Assembly (NCBI RefSeq): GCF_030433715.1
Contig: NZ_JAROCC010000009.1
Location: forward strand, 62,001-126,000
Direction: 5' to 3'
Origin: Sporosarcina highlanderae
GTDB taxonomy: Bacteria > Bacillota > Bacilli > Bacillales_A > Planococcaceae
DNA length: 64,000 nt
A model generated the notes under the pieces. The model was not told where the DNA came from, did not search any database, and saw nothing but the letters and a program-made list of their open reading frames with translations. Position numbers and translations under genes: made by a program. This document shows, one piece after another, positions 42,843 through 50,606 of the stretch; position 1 is the first letter of the stretch, and every line of letters begins with the position of its first letter.

Positions 42843-44015
42843 ATGAGATTCATTAAAATGTTCAGCATTCCGTTCGTCGCACTACTGTTGGTGTTCTCCG
42901 CATTCGCTTCTGCTGCGGAAGCAACAAGCAAGTTCAAGGATGTTAAGGAGACGCATTGGGCGTATCTTGCCATCAAGGAGTTGACGGACAAGAAGATCAT
43001 CAACGGGTATCCGGACGGAACCTTCCAGCCGCAGGTCACAGTCAATCGAGCTCAGAGTGCGATGTTGATTGGCAGAGCAATGGATCTTTCCACGGCGAAC
43101 GTGAAGAACCCGGGCTTCTTGGATGTGTCAACGAAGACTAACGGGTATCCGCACATTGCTGCATTGGTGGAGAAAGGCGTATTCTCAAAAGCCGCCAACT
43201 TCCAGCCGCAAGCACCGTTGTCCCGTGCTCAGATGGCGAAAGTGCTTGTAGAAGCCTTCGAACTTGAAAGTGCTGTGGGCAAAACGTTCGCGGATGTCCC
43301 GGAGAACCATTGGGCATCCGGTTATGTTTCGACGTTAGCCGGAACAGGCATCACGACAGGCACTTCGGATACGACATTTGCACCGAACGACCCGGTGACC
43401 CGTGTGCAACTCGCTGCCTTCATCAAACGCACGTTGGATTACAAGGCAAACGGACAACCTGTCGTGAACCCGGCGCCGAAACCGGAGCCACAGTTAGAGC
43501 CAAAACCTGAACCAAAACCTGAACCGAAACCAGAACCACAGACTGAGCCGAAGCCTGAACCAAAACCAGAACCACAGCCTGAATCGAACATGCCGCTTCT
43601 TCCGGGTAACACAGAATTCTCTGCGGCTGTGATCAAGTATATTAACGAAGAACGTGTAAAAGCAGGAGTCAGCCCGTTGACATTCCACCAAGATCTTCAA
43701 TATGCCGGGAATTTCAGAAGCCAAGACATGGTGGACAATGACTACTTCGATCACGCATCGCCTGTACACGGTTACTACACTGAAACGTTGGAGGCCTACA
43801 ACATCAAGCACACAAGTTCCGGGGAAGCGCTGGTCAACTCCTACCGCCATCAATCGGTGGACTTAGATGCCTTGTCAGCCGTTTCAAGACTTATGGACAG
43901 TCCAGGACATAAGAGGATTCTGCTGCACGCCGGTAGCAATCGGATCGGTGTCGGCTACGCAATCGATGCGGAATACGGGGAAGCTATTATAACCGTATTG
44001 ATCATCACAGAATAA
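42843..44015 (+). CDS. SLH-domain surface protein with CAP (SCP-like) domain
   Basis: 390 residues. Signal peptide with FVALLLVFSAFASAAEA; three S-layer homology repeats (FKDVKETHWAYLAIKEL, FLDVS...YPHIAALVEKG, FADVPENHWASGYVSTL) that bind pyruvylated cell-wall polymer; a linker of PKPEPKPE-type repeats near residues 207-250; then a CAP/YkwD domain (YINEERVKAGVSPL, YFDHASP, GHKRILL, RIGVGYA). The ATG at 42843 follows GGGGGAG. It is exported and attached to the wall; the CAP domain's activity is unknown. The GC content is visibly higher than in neighbours. Confidence 0.92.
   Translation: MRFIKMFSIPFVALLLVFSAFASAAEATSKFKDVKETHWAYLAIKELTDKKIINGYPDGTFQPQVTVNRAQSAMLIGRAMDLSTANVKNPGFLDVSTKTNGYPHIAALVEKGVFSKAANFQPQAPLSRAQMAKVLVEAFELESAVGKTFADVPENHWASGYVSTLAGTGITTGTSDTTFAPNDPVTRVQLAAFIKRTLDYKANGQPVVNPAPKPEPQLEPKPEPKPEPKPEPQTEPKPEPKPEPQPESNMPLLPGNTEFSAAVIKYINEERVKAGVSPLTFHQDLQYAGNFRSQDMVDNDYFDHASPVHGYYTETLEAYNIKHTSSGEALVNSYRHQSVDLDALSAVSRLMDSPGHKRILLHAGSNRIGVGYAIDAEYGEAIITVLIITE
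43495..43587 (+). repeat. Coding proline/glutamate repeat
   Basis: In-frame hexamer-based repeats (CCA/G AAA CCA/T GAA) encode the PKPE linker of the SLH-CAP protein. Length is likely to vary by slippage. Confidence 0.85.
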
Positions 44016-44026
44016 AGAGTAAAGAG

Positions 44027-44050
44027 AACCCTGCCTGTCGGGGTTTTTTC
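44027..44050 (+). terminator. Intrinsic terminator after SLH-CAP gene
   Basis: AACCC/GGGGTT stem followed by TTTTTTC. Confidence 0.7.
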
Positions 44051-44098
44051 TCTGCAGCTAATGAGGACACAATTGTAAAATAATAAAGCTGTACTCAA

Positions 44099-44141
44099 TG
44101 TCAGGTTCTTCTCCAATTTTGTATTGGTTCAGAACCTGACA
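44099..44141. repeat. Dispersed hairpin repeat with compensated arms and core
   Basis: TGTCAGGTTCT and AGAACCTGACA arms, with an inner CCAAT/ATTGG pair replacing the usual core. A fully paired variant. Confidence 0.85.
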
Positions 44142-44165
44142 AATTTCACTACCTGAAAGTGAAGT

Positions 44166-44294
44166 CTACTTCACTTTCAATGAAACAAGCGCGTTGTGTA
44201 TGGCCTCGAGTTTCGTTTCAAGCCGGTGCAAGAGATAAAAGGATACAAAAATCGGAAATCCGATTTGCTGTATGAAAGTTAGCCATTGTTCCAT
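44166..44294 (-). CDS. yvrJ: YvrJ family protein
   Basis: A 42-residue frame MEQWLTFIQQIGFPIFVSFY ending ALVSLKVK, with GGAGGAGG ten bases before the ATG. It fits the YvrJ family (one membrane helix, then a Leu/Glu helix). It follows DUF1659 and DUF2922 genes on the same strand, the standard trio in Bacillales. A GAAAGTGAA/TTCACTTTC inverted repeat lies over its stop. Function unknown. Confidence 0.85.
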   Translation of the reverse strand: MEQWLTFIQQIGFPIFVSFYLLHRLETKLEAIHNALVSLKVK

Positions 44295-44325
44295 TTTGAA
44301 TTCGCCTCCTCCAATTTTAATGTAA

Positions 44326-44365
44326 AGAAAAAGCTCCCCAGCCGGGCTGGAGAGCCGTTTTTTTA
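44326..44365. terminator. Bidirectional terminator between DUF2922 and yvrJ
   Basis: GCTCCCCAGC/GCTGGAGAGC stem with T-rich runs on both strands. On the minus strand it should end the DUF1659-DUF2922 transcript before yvrJ. Confidence 0.75.
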
Positions 44366-44366
44366 A

Positions 44367-44585
44367 TTATGCTTTTACAACATCTTCAACGGTACGTTCG
44401 ATAATGCGAGCACTTTTCACGGTTGCAAGAAAAGAACCATCGACTTCAAACACTTGAGAATCGATAATTTCCTGCATGGCTGCCTCCACTTCGGCCGGTG
44501 TCAAATTAGCGCGTGGCTCGTCCACTGTGAGTGAAGTTTGTTTTCCGGCGGCCGTATAAAAGTTCAATTGTAACGATTTTGCCAT
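44367..44585 (-). CDS. DUF2922 domain protein
   Basis: 72 residues; AAGGAGAGATG before the ATG. The pattern LQLNFYTAAGKQTSLTVDEPRANLT followed by EVEAAMQEII and SARIIERTV is typical of DUF2922. Second gene of the DUF1659-DUF2922-yvrJ cluster. Function unknown. Confidence 0.9.
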   Translation of the reverse strand: MAKSLQLNFYTAAGKQTSLTVDEPRANLTPAEVEAAMQEIIDSQVFEVDGSFLATVKSARIIERTVEDVVKA

Positions 44586-44623
44586 TCCTCATCTCTCCTT
44601 TCTACTTAATTACTAATTTCTAC

Positions 44624-44842
44624 TTAGTTCATAATGTCTGCTGTTTCCAGCCTTTCTGCTCCGATAAATGGATATTCGGAGAGCTGTGCCAATTGCTCAA
44701 GGGCTTTGTATAGGTTGTCAGCCGTCGCCCCTTCTGCAATGCCACGATAGGATTTCGATTTGCGGATCAATTTCCCGCCCTCTGTCATCCCACCATTGAA
44801 ATACACCTTACCAACTGCATTTCTGAATTCGAGTGTCGCCAT
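44624..44842 (-). CDS. DUF1659 domain protein
   Basis: 72 residues from the ATG at 44842 behind GAAAGGAGGGG. LIRKSKSYRGIAEGATADNLYKALEQLAQL followed by YPFIGAERLE matches DUF1659. First gene of the cluster, divergent from the iron transport operon. Function unknown. Confidence 0.9.
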   Translation of the reverse strand: MATLEFRNAVGKVYFNGGMTEGGKLIRKSKSYRGIAEGATADNLYKALEQLAQLSEYPFIGAERLETADIMN

Positions 44843-44938
44843 CTGCTTTCCCCTCCTTTCACATACTATATAGACTTGAAATGGGGGAAAGGATACTTTC
44901 TTGGCGAAATTTTTTAAAAGAAATTGTATTGGTTTTTC

Positions 44939-44991
44939 TTGACGCCCAAAGCAATTCATTATATTATCAATGATATTGAGAATCATTTTCA
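44939..44991 (+). promoter_or_regulatory. Promoter and Fur box of the iron ABC operon
   Basis: TTGACG (44939-44944), 17-base spacer, TATTAT (44962-44967). TGAGAATCATTTTCA at 44977-44991 is a 7-1-7 Fur box lying over the start of transcription, so iron should repress the operon. Confidence 0.85.
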
Positions 44992-45019
44992 GTTAAATGA
45001 AGTTAGGGGATGAACATGT

Positions 45020-46090
45020 ATGAAGAGAAGTATGATTTTTCTTGTTGTAGCTATGATGCTTGTATTATCGGCATGCAGCAGTGCAAATAACACTAATACA
45101 AAAAATGAGGCTGCAAAAACAGGGTCAGAGGTAAAAACAGGTGAAGTGAACTTATATACAAGCAGGCATTATGATGTTGATAATGAATTGTATAAGAAAT
45201 TCGAAGAAGAAACGGGCATTAAAGTAAATGTGATTAAAGGTGAAGCAGACGAATTGATTGAGCGGATTAAGCGTGAAGGAACTGCGACGAAAGCAGACAT
45301 TCTATTGACAGCAGATGTTGGTAGGCTTTTCCGGGCAAAAGAAGATGGATTGCTTCAAGAGGTGTCAAGTGACATATTATCAAAACAAGTGCCATCCAAT
45401 TATCGGGATACTGATGATATGTGGGTAGGTTTGACGAAACGGGCTCGTGTTTTAGTGTATAATAAAGATAAAGTAAAGCCTGAGGATTTATCTACATATG
45501 AGGCTCTTACTGAAGATCAGTGGAAAGGGCGAGTTCTTGTTCGCTCTTCGGAAAGCGTTTATAATCAATCACTTTTAGCTTCTTTCATTGAAATAAATGG
45601 AGAAGAGAAAGCGAAAGAATGGGCACAAGGTATTGTTAACAACTTTGCTCGAAATCCTGAAGGCGGCGACCGGGATCAAGCGAAAGCAATTGCCGCAGGA
45701 ATTGGCGATATTGCGATTATGAACACGTACTATTTCGGTCAAATGCTTAACTCGCAAGAACCGGAAGAAGTGAAAGTAGCTGAGAATCTTGGCGTATTCT
45801 TCCCGAACCAGGAAACAACTGGCGCACATGTGAATATAAGCGGTGCGGGTGTAGTAAAAGGATCAAAAAATGCTGAGAATGCATTAAAATTACTTGAATT
45901 CCTTACCGCGGAAGAAGCGCAAGCTAAGTTTGCTTCAGCGAATTATGAATACCCGGTGAATAACAATGTTGAACCTTCTGAGCTCCTGAAATCTTGGGGT
46001 GAATTCAAAGAACAAGATATTCCGTTATCGACTCTTGGAGAGAACAACGCGAAAGCGATTATGATTTTTAACGAAGTCGGCTGGAAATAA
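45020..46090 (+). CDS. Ferric iron ABC transporter, substrate-binding lipoprotein
   Basis: 356 residues. Lipoprotein signal with LVLSACSS lipobox (Cys near residue 19). The mature part belongs to the FutA/FbpA group: VNLYTSRHYDVDNELYKKF, KADILLTADVGRL, NTYYFGQML and NISGAGVVKG, with the paired tyrosines that bind iron. GAGGGG-like TTAGGGGATG precedes the ATG. First gene of a Fur-boxed operon with permease and ATPase. Confidence 0.92.
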   Translation: MKRSMIFLVVAMMLVLSACSSANNTNTKNEAAKTGSEVKTGEVNLYTSRHYDVDNELYKKFEEETGIKVNVIKGEADELIERIKREGTATKADILLTADVGRLFRAKEDGLLQEVSSDILSKQVPSNYRDTDDMWVGLTKRARVLVYNKDKVKPEDLSTYEALTEDQWKGRVLVRSSESVYNQSLLASFIEINGEEKAKEWAQGIVNNFARNPEGGDRDQAKAIAAGIGDIAIMNTYYFGQMLNSQEPEEVKVAENLGVFFPNQETTGAHVNISGAGVVKGSKNAENALKLLEFLTAEEAQAKFASANYEYPVNNNVEPSELLKSWGEFKEQDIPLSTLGENNAKAIMIFNEVGWK

Positions 46091-46097
46091 AGTGTAG

Positions 46098-46127
46098 GCC
46101 CCCTGCCGCAATTGCGGTAAGGGGCTT
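46098..46127 (+). terminator. Hairpin between binding protein and permease genes
   Basis: GCCCC/GGGGC outer stem with a GCCGCAATTGCGG inner palindrome and a weak T tract. Likely a partial terminator or mRNA 3' stabiliser that raises binding-protein yield over the membrane parts. Confidence 0.6.
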
Positions 46128-46157
46128 ATTGCGGAAAAGATAAAGGATGGATTTGTC

Positions 46158-47789
46158 ATGAACAGGTATTTGGCGAACGTGAATGGGTGGACAATCGGAG
46201 CAATACTTATAATTATCTTGCTGTTTATACCAAATGTCTCGATTGTGACAGGTATCTTTTCATCAGCAAGTGAAAACTGGGCGCATATTAAGGAATACAT
46301 GCTCGTAAATTATATAAAATCGTCATTGACACTCGTTTTTTTTACAGCAATGTTTACAGTTGTAATTGGTCTGAGCCTTGCTTGGCTTATTGCCCAATAT
46401 GATTTTCCGCTAAGGAGTTTCATGAAATGGGCACTCATCCTTCCTTTGTCGATCCCGCCATTTATCGGTGCTTACACGTATCATGGCATCGTTAATTACA
46501 CGGGTGTCATCCAAAAAACACTCCGTAACCAGTTTGAAATTGTGCCTAATCCCTCTTTTTTTGACATTATGAATGTACCGGGCGCTATTTTTATTTATAC
46601 ATTATTTCTCTATCCTTATGTTTACATGATTACAAGAATTTTCTTATCTCATCAATCAGCGTCGTTAATTGAAAGTGCCCGTACCCTTGGGAAAGGGCCT
46701 TGGGAAATTTTCTTGAAAGTGGTTATCCCGATATCTCGCGTCTCGATTATTGGTGGAGTAAGTCTTGTCGTATTGGAAGTTCTAAATGATTATGGCGTAG
46801 TCAAGTATTTTGGGATTCAAACGTTCAGTACAGCTATTTTTCAAACATGGTTTGGGCTTGGCGATCTTGATTCATCCATTAAGCTTGCAGCGTCACTCAT
46901 GGGTATTGTGATTTTTATTCTTATCATTGAACGTATACTGCGCGGCGGTAAACAATACAGTTATTCAACGACGAAAGTTAGGCCACTCCCTCTTGTGAAA
47001 TTGAAAGGAAAGTCGGCCGTCTTTGCTACAATGTATACATTGGTTATTTTTAGCATTGCATTCCTTGTACCCGTCATTCAACTGATGGATTGGGTTATTC
47101 TGACGTTTGGGAAGGTTCCAATGGGGGAGGTCCTCGTTTATACGAGAAACTCAGTTACTGTTGCTGCACTTAGCGCAACACTGATTATCGTATTCTCGCT
47201 GATCGTCGGCAATTTTAGCCGTATCGTCCATCATAAGTTTGCGAAACTATTACCTAAATTGACAATCCTTGGTTATTCAATTCCGGGAGCGGTGATCGCG
47301 GTAGCGGTCGTCACGACATTCATAGCACTTGACCGTTTTCTTGCTCCTGTTTATGAGTTCATTGGTATCGATTCAGGTCTTGTCTTAAGCGTTAGTCTGT
47401 TCATGCTCATCAGTGCGTATATCATCCGTTTCTTTGCGATAGGGTACAATTCGATTGAATCTGGATTCGATAAAATTGGAACAGATTTCCGCGATGCTTC
47501 TCGCATGTTAGGGGTTAGTCGATTGCGAACATTTTTCAAAATCGACGTTCCGATGATGAAGGGCGCGATTATTAGTGGGTTTGTCCTTGTTTTTGTTGAT
47601 ATTCTAAAAGAAATCCCATTAACGCTTATCTTAAGACCATTCAACTACGACACACTCGCAACAAAAGCATTTCAGTATGCCAGTGATGAAAAGATCATGG
47701 AGGCTTCTCAAGCTTCATTACTAATTGTTGGGGTAAGCGCGATTGCAATTATTATTTTCCATAAGTTACTAAGAGAGGAGCCGAAATGA
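46158..47789 (+). CDS. Ferric iron ABC transporter permease (FbpB type)
   Basis: 543 residues with about twelve hydrophobic helices and two binding-protein-dependent permease units; the EAA loops read LIESARTLGKGPWEIFLKVVIP and DFRDASRMLGVSRLRTFFKIDVP. The fused double permease is typical of FbpB/FutB iron transporters. AAAGGATGG precedes the ATG. It is followed by the ATPase gene after a single base. Confidence 0.92.
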   Translation: MNRYLANVNGWTIGAILIIILLFIPNVSIVTGIFSSASENWAHIKEYMLVNYIKSSLTLVFFTAMFTVVIGLSLAWLIAQYDFPLRSFMKWALILPLSIPPFIGAYTYHGIVNYTGVIQKTLRNQFEIVPNPSFFDIMNVPGAIFIYTLFLYPYVYMITRIFLSHQSASLIESARTLGKGPWEIFLKVVIPISRVSIIGGVSLVVLEVLNDYGVVKYFGIQTFSTAIFQTWFGLGDLDSSIKLAASLMGIVIFILIIERILRGGKQYSYSTTKVRPLPLVKLKGKSAVFATMYTLVIFSIAFLVPVIQLMDWVILTFGKVPMGEVLVYTRNSVTVAALSATLIIVFSLIVGNFSRIVHHKFAKLLPKLTILGYSIPGAVIAVAVVTTFIALDRFLAPVYEFIGIDSGLVLSVSLFMLISAYIIRFFAIGYNSIESGFDKIGTDFRDASRMLGVSRLRTFFKIDVPMMKGAIISGFVLVFVDILKEIPLTLILRPFNYDTLATKAFQYASDEKIMEASQASLLIVGVSAIAIIIFHKLLREEPK

Positions 47790-47790
47790 T

Positions 47791-48528
47791 ATGTTCATCG
47801 ATATTCAAGATTTGAGTTTTACATATTCAAATTCATTAACGAAAGCAGTCAACTGCATTTCATTTACAATTGAAAAAGGGGAAGTCATCTCCATCCTTGG
47901 CCGAAGCGGAAGTGGGAAAAGTACAATCTTACGCCTGATTGCGGGACTTGAAATGCCGGATGAAGGTTCGTTCACATTGAATGGTAAAAAAATCATGGAT
48001 GATCGTACATTCATCCAACCAGAAAAGCGGGGAATTGGAATGGTTTTTCAAGACTATGCACTCTTCCCTCATATGAATGTAGAAGAGAACATATTATTCG
48101 GGCTTTCGAAGATGAGTCGTAAAGATAAGAAGAGGCGTGTAAATGAAGTGCTTGAACTCGTTGAACTTGAAGGGTTTGAAAAGCGATATCCACATCAATT
48201 GAGCGGCGGCCAACAACAAAGGGTGGCACTTGCACGAGCAATTGCTCCAGAACCCGAACTTATCCTGCTTGACGAGCCGTTTAGTAATCTCGATGCAGAT
48301 TTGCAAGTTAAAATAAGGGAAGATCTCCGCAGGATTCTCAAAAAAGCGAATACGACTGCTGTTTTTGTCACTCACAATATAAATGACGCACATGCACTTG
48401 CGGACCGTATTTTGAAAATAAAAGACGGGAAGATTGACAAAATTGGGCGTCCTTGTGATTTGTTGGGTTCAACTTCAGAACTTCCAAATACGGGCGAAGT
48501 TATTTTTGAGGAACTTCTGCCGGTTTGA
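47791..48528 (+). CDS. Ferric iron ABC transporter ATP-binding protein (FbpC type)
   Basis: 245 residues. Walker A GRSGSGKST, Q-loop MVFQDYALFPHMNVEENILFGL, signature LSGGQQQRVALARAIA, Walker B LILLDEPFSNLD and H-loop FVTHN are all intact. The short regulatory tail differs from longer FbpC proteins. Last gene of the Fur-controlled operon. Confidence 0.93.
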   Translation: MFIDIQDLSFTYSNSLTKAVNCISFTIEKGEVISILGRSGSGKSTILRLIAGLEMPDEGSFTLNGKKIMDDRTFIQPEKRGIGMVFQDYALFPHMNVEENILFGLSKMSRKDKKRRVNEVLELVELEGFEKRYPHQLSGGQQQRVALARAIAPEPELILLDEPFSNLDADLQVKIREDLRRILKKANTTAVFVTHNINDAHALADRILKIKDGKIDKIGRPCDLLGSTSELPNTGEVIFEELLPV

Positions 48529-48590
48529 AAAGGCTGGTCCTCACAACAAATAACTATATTTCACAACCGTCACCTGACGGTAGAGGTTGA

Positions 48591-48622
48591 AGAGAGAAGT
48601 GGCTAACACTTCTCTCTTTTTT
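48591..48622 (+). terminator. Terminator of the iron transport operon
   Basis: AGAGAGAAGTG/CACTTCTCTCT stem followed by TTTTTT. Confidence 0.85.
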
Positions 48623-48725
48623 GATATTCTATTATGTATTAGAAAGTGAATGCCGTCTGTAATCACAACAAATATCAAGCGACGGTAGGTTTAACGAGGT
48701 ATAGTCTATGACAGGAGGGGTGCGG

Positions 48726-49802
48726 GTGGATGATTATATTCAAGAGATGATTGATTGGATTGAAGGGCGATTGAGGCAACGGTTTTCGTTGGACGAGCTG
48801 GCGGCGCATATGGGGTATTCGCCTTATTACTGTTCGTTCAAGTTTCATCAGTCGACCGGGATGAGCCTGAGGCGGTACGTTTTGCTGAGGAGATTGTATG
48901 AGTCGATAGAGGATTTGATGGTCCGGCGGAAAATCATTGAGGTGGCTTTAGACTTTCAGTACTCATCCCAAGAGGCGTACAGTCGTGCGTTTAAAGCCGA
49001 ATTCGGCATTAGCCCACGCGAATTTCAGCTTACTGGTATGCCCGTCCAGTCATTTCCGAAACTCCTTGTGGACATAACAGAAAGGGTGAATGTGATGAAC
49101 CAAAGTAGAGAGCAGGAAGTAGCAAGGTTGCAGGCCGAATCCGGCGAGTTATTTGAAAAAGATGTGTTGAACCTATTGAACGGGCAGATGATGTATGAGG
49201 AGTTTTCGAGCAAGAAGATGATGGGGGATTCTGCCTATGCTCCGTTCAATGAAGCGATGTGTGTTCATGAAACCGCGGAAAAGGTGTTCAGTAAGGATTT
49301 CATCGACATCCGATCAGCAGGGCATGGGGGAACGCCGGAGGCTTATGAAGCGCATGTGATTGCACCGTTGGAACCTTTAATAAGGGGAACTTACAAACAT
49401 ATTGTTCTATGGTTTGGTGAGGACATGTTTTGCCAGATGAATTTATTGACAGTGCTTGCTTTTCTTGAACAATCGGGCTATCAGGGCCGCGTGTTCCTGA
49501 ATAGTTTCCGGGAAGATGAGTTCAAAGTGCTCCAGACTGAGCTTACATTAGGAAGGTACGATGATGTGTACCGACGCGTGCTGATTGAACATCGGAAGCC
49601 GGAGGACGGTTTGCTGCCCGTTCTGCATCAGGCAATTGACTGGTACTTGGCCATGCAGAAGGAAGACAATCCGGTTACGCGCTTTATCAAGCAAAACCGG
49701 CAACTGCCCGACGGAGAATTGCTGCGGAAGTTAATGGACACGTTTCCGATGATCGGCTATGGAGATTTGCAGTATATGGAATGGATGGGAAAGATGCAGT
49801 AG
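48726..49802 (+). CDS. AraC-family transcriptional regulator
   Basis: About 358 residues from the GTG at 48726, eight bases after AGGAGGGG; ATG 48708 lies before that site. The first 100 residues are an AraC-type double helix-turn-helix (FSLDELAAHMGYSPYYCSFKFHQ, EVALDFQYSSQEAYSRAFKAEFGISPREF). The remaining 250 residues form a helical domain that I do not recognise. The DNA-binding domain leading rather than trailing is less common in the family. Targets unknown. Confidence 0.85.
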   Translation: MDDYIQEMIDWIEGRLRQRFSLDELAAHMGYSPYYCSFKFHQSTGMSLRRYVLLRRLYESIEDLMVRRKIIEVALDFQYSSQEAYSRAFKAEFGISPREFQLTGMPVQSFPKLLVDITERVNVMNQSREQEVARLQAESGELFEKDVLNLLNGQMMYEEFSSKKMMGDSAYAPFNEAMCVHETAEKVFSKDFIDIRSAGHGGTPEAYEAHVIAPLEPLIRGTYKHIVLWFGEDMFCQMNLLTVLAFLEQSGYQGRVFLNSFREDEFKVLQTELTLGRYDDVYRRVLIEHRKPEDGLLPVLHQAIDWYLAMQKEDNPVTRFIKQNRQLPDGELLRKLMDTFPMIGYGDLQYMEWMGKMQ

Positions 49803-49835
49803 GGTTTTTAACGTAAATTAGGAGTTGAACATAAA

Positions 49836-50393
49836 TTGACTATTTTATACTTTGTTAGGCACGCCCACTCTACATATACACCCGATGAATTAAATAGACC
49901 TTTATCGGAAAGAGGATTTAGTGACGCAACTACCGTTACTAACTTATTAAAAACAGAGAAAGTAGATAGTGTTGTATCAAGTCCGTATAAACGAGCTGTT
50001 CAAACTGTCGAAGGAATAGCTCAACAAATTAAGTCCGAAGTTGAAATTATTGATGGTTTCAAAGAGCGTACTTTATCCTCAGTCCCTGCTGAAGATTTTA
50101 ATCATGCTATTACAAAAGTATGGGAGGATTTCAACTTTTCATGGGAGGGTGGGGAGTCCAATAGTGTTGCTCAAGTAAGGGGCGTAGAAGCCACTTATAA
50201 TTTATTGGAGAAGTACAAGGGTAAAAATGTCGTTATCGGAACCCATGGAAATATAATGGTGTTAATCATGAACTATTTTGACAAGAAGTATGATTTTTCT
50301 TTTTGGCAAAACCTCGCCATGCCAGATATATATAAATTAACTTTTGAAGGTAAAGAGCTAAAAAGTGTAGAAAGGCTATGGAGAAAAATATAA
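49836..50393 (+). CDS. Histidine phosphatase family protein
   Basis: 185 residues from a TTG behind TAGGAGTTG. The phosphoglycerate-mutase-like core is present: FVRHAHST with the catalytic His, SSPYKRAVQT, and GTHGN with the second His. Substrate unknown. Confidence 0.88.
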   Translation: MTILYFVRHAHSTYTPDELNRPLSERGFSDATTVTNLLKTEKVDSVVSSPYKRAVQTVEGIAQQIKSEVEIIDGFKERTLSSVPAEDFNHAITKVWEDFNFSWEGGESNSVAQVRGVEATYNLLEKYKGKNVVIGTHGNIMVLIMNYFDKKYDFSFWQNLAMPDIYKLTFEGKELKSVERLWRKI

Positions 50394-50408
50394 GATCTGC
50401 TATTAAAA

Positions 50409-50450
50409 GACCGTCTAATGTCAGCAGCATTAGGTGGTCTTTTTATTTTT
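50409..50450 (+). terminator. Terminator shared with the toxin cassettes
   Basis: GACCGTCTAATG/CATTAGGTGGTC stem then a T-rich tract. Nearly the same hairpin as in the toxin cassettes, here alone. Confidence 0.8.
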
Positions 50451-50478
50451 ATCAGTAGATTTAATAGGACTTAATAAC

Positions 50479-50510
50479 TTGACAAAAATATAAAACAGGA
50501 GTAATATAAT
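50479..50510 (+). promoter_or_regulatory. Probable ltaS promoter
   Basis: TTGACA at 50479-50484 with TAATAT (spacing 17) or TATAAT (spacing 20) downstream. Confidence 0.45.
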
Positions 50511-50606
50511 TTACCTAAGAAAGTAAAGGTATTTCAAAATAGCATTTCCGGGAATGGCCACTGACTATGGATTAGAATGAAAAATTTTAAAAAGGTTGGT
50601 GTGAAA

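Noticed and set aside
43439..43853. Glycine/serine-rich and arginine-rich minus-strand frames opposite the PKPE linker
   Set aside because: They are produced by the repeat on the other strand; no start signals.
21751..44141. Hairpin repeats considered as a CRISPR array
   Set aside because: Copies are dispersed over 22 kb, not regularly spaced, and are imperfect palindromes flanked by unrelated genes; no cas genes.
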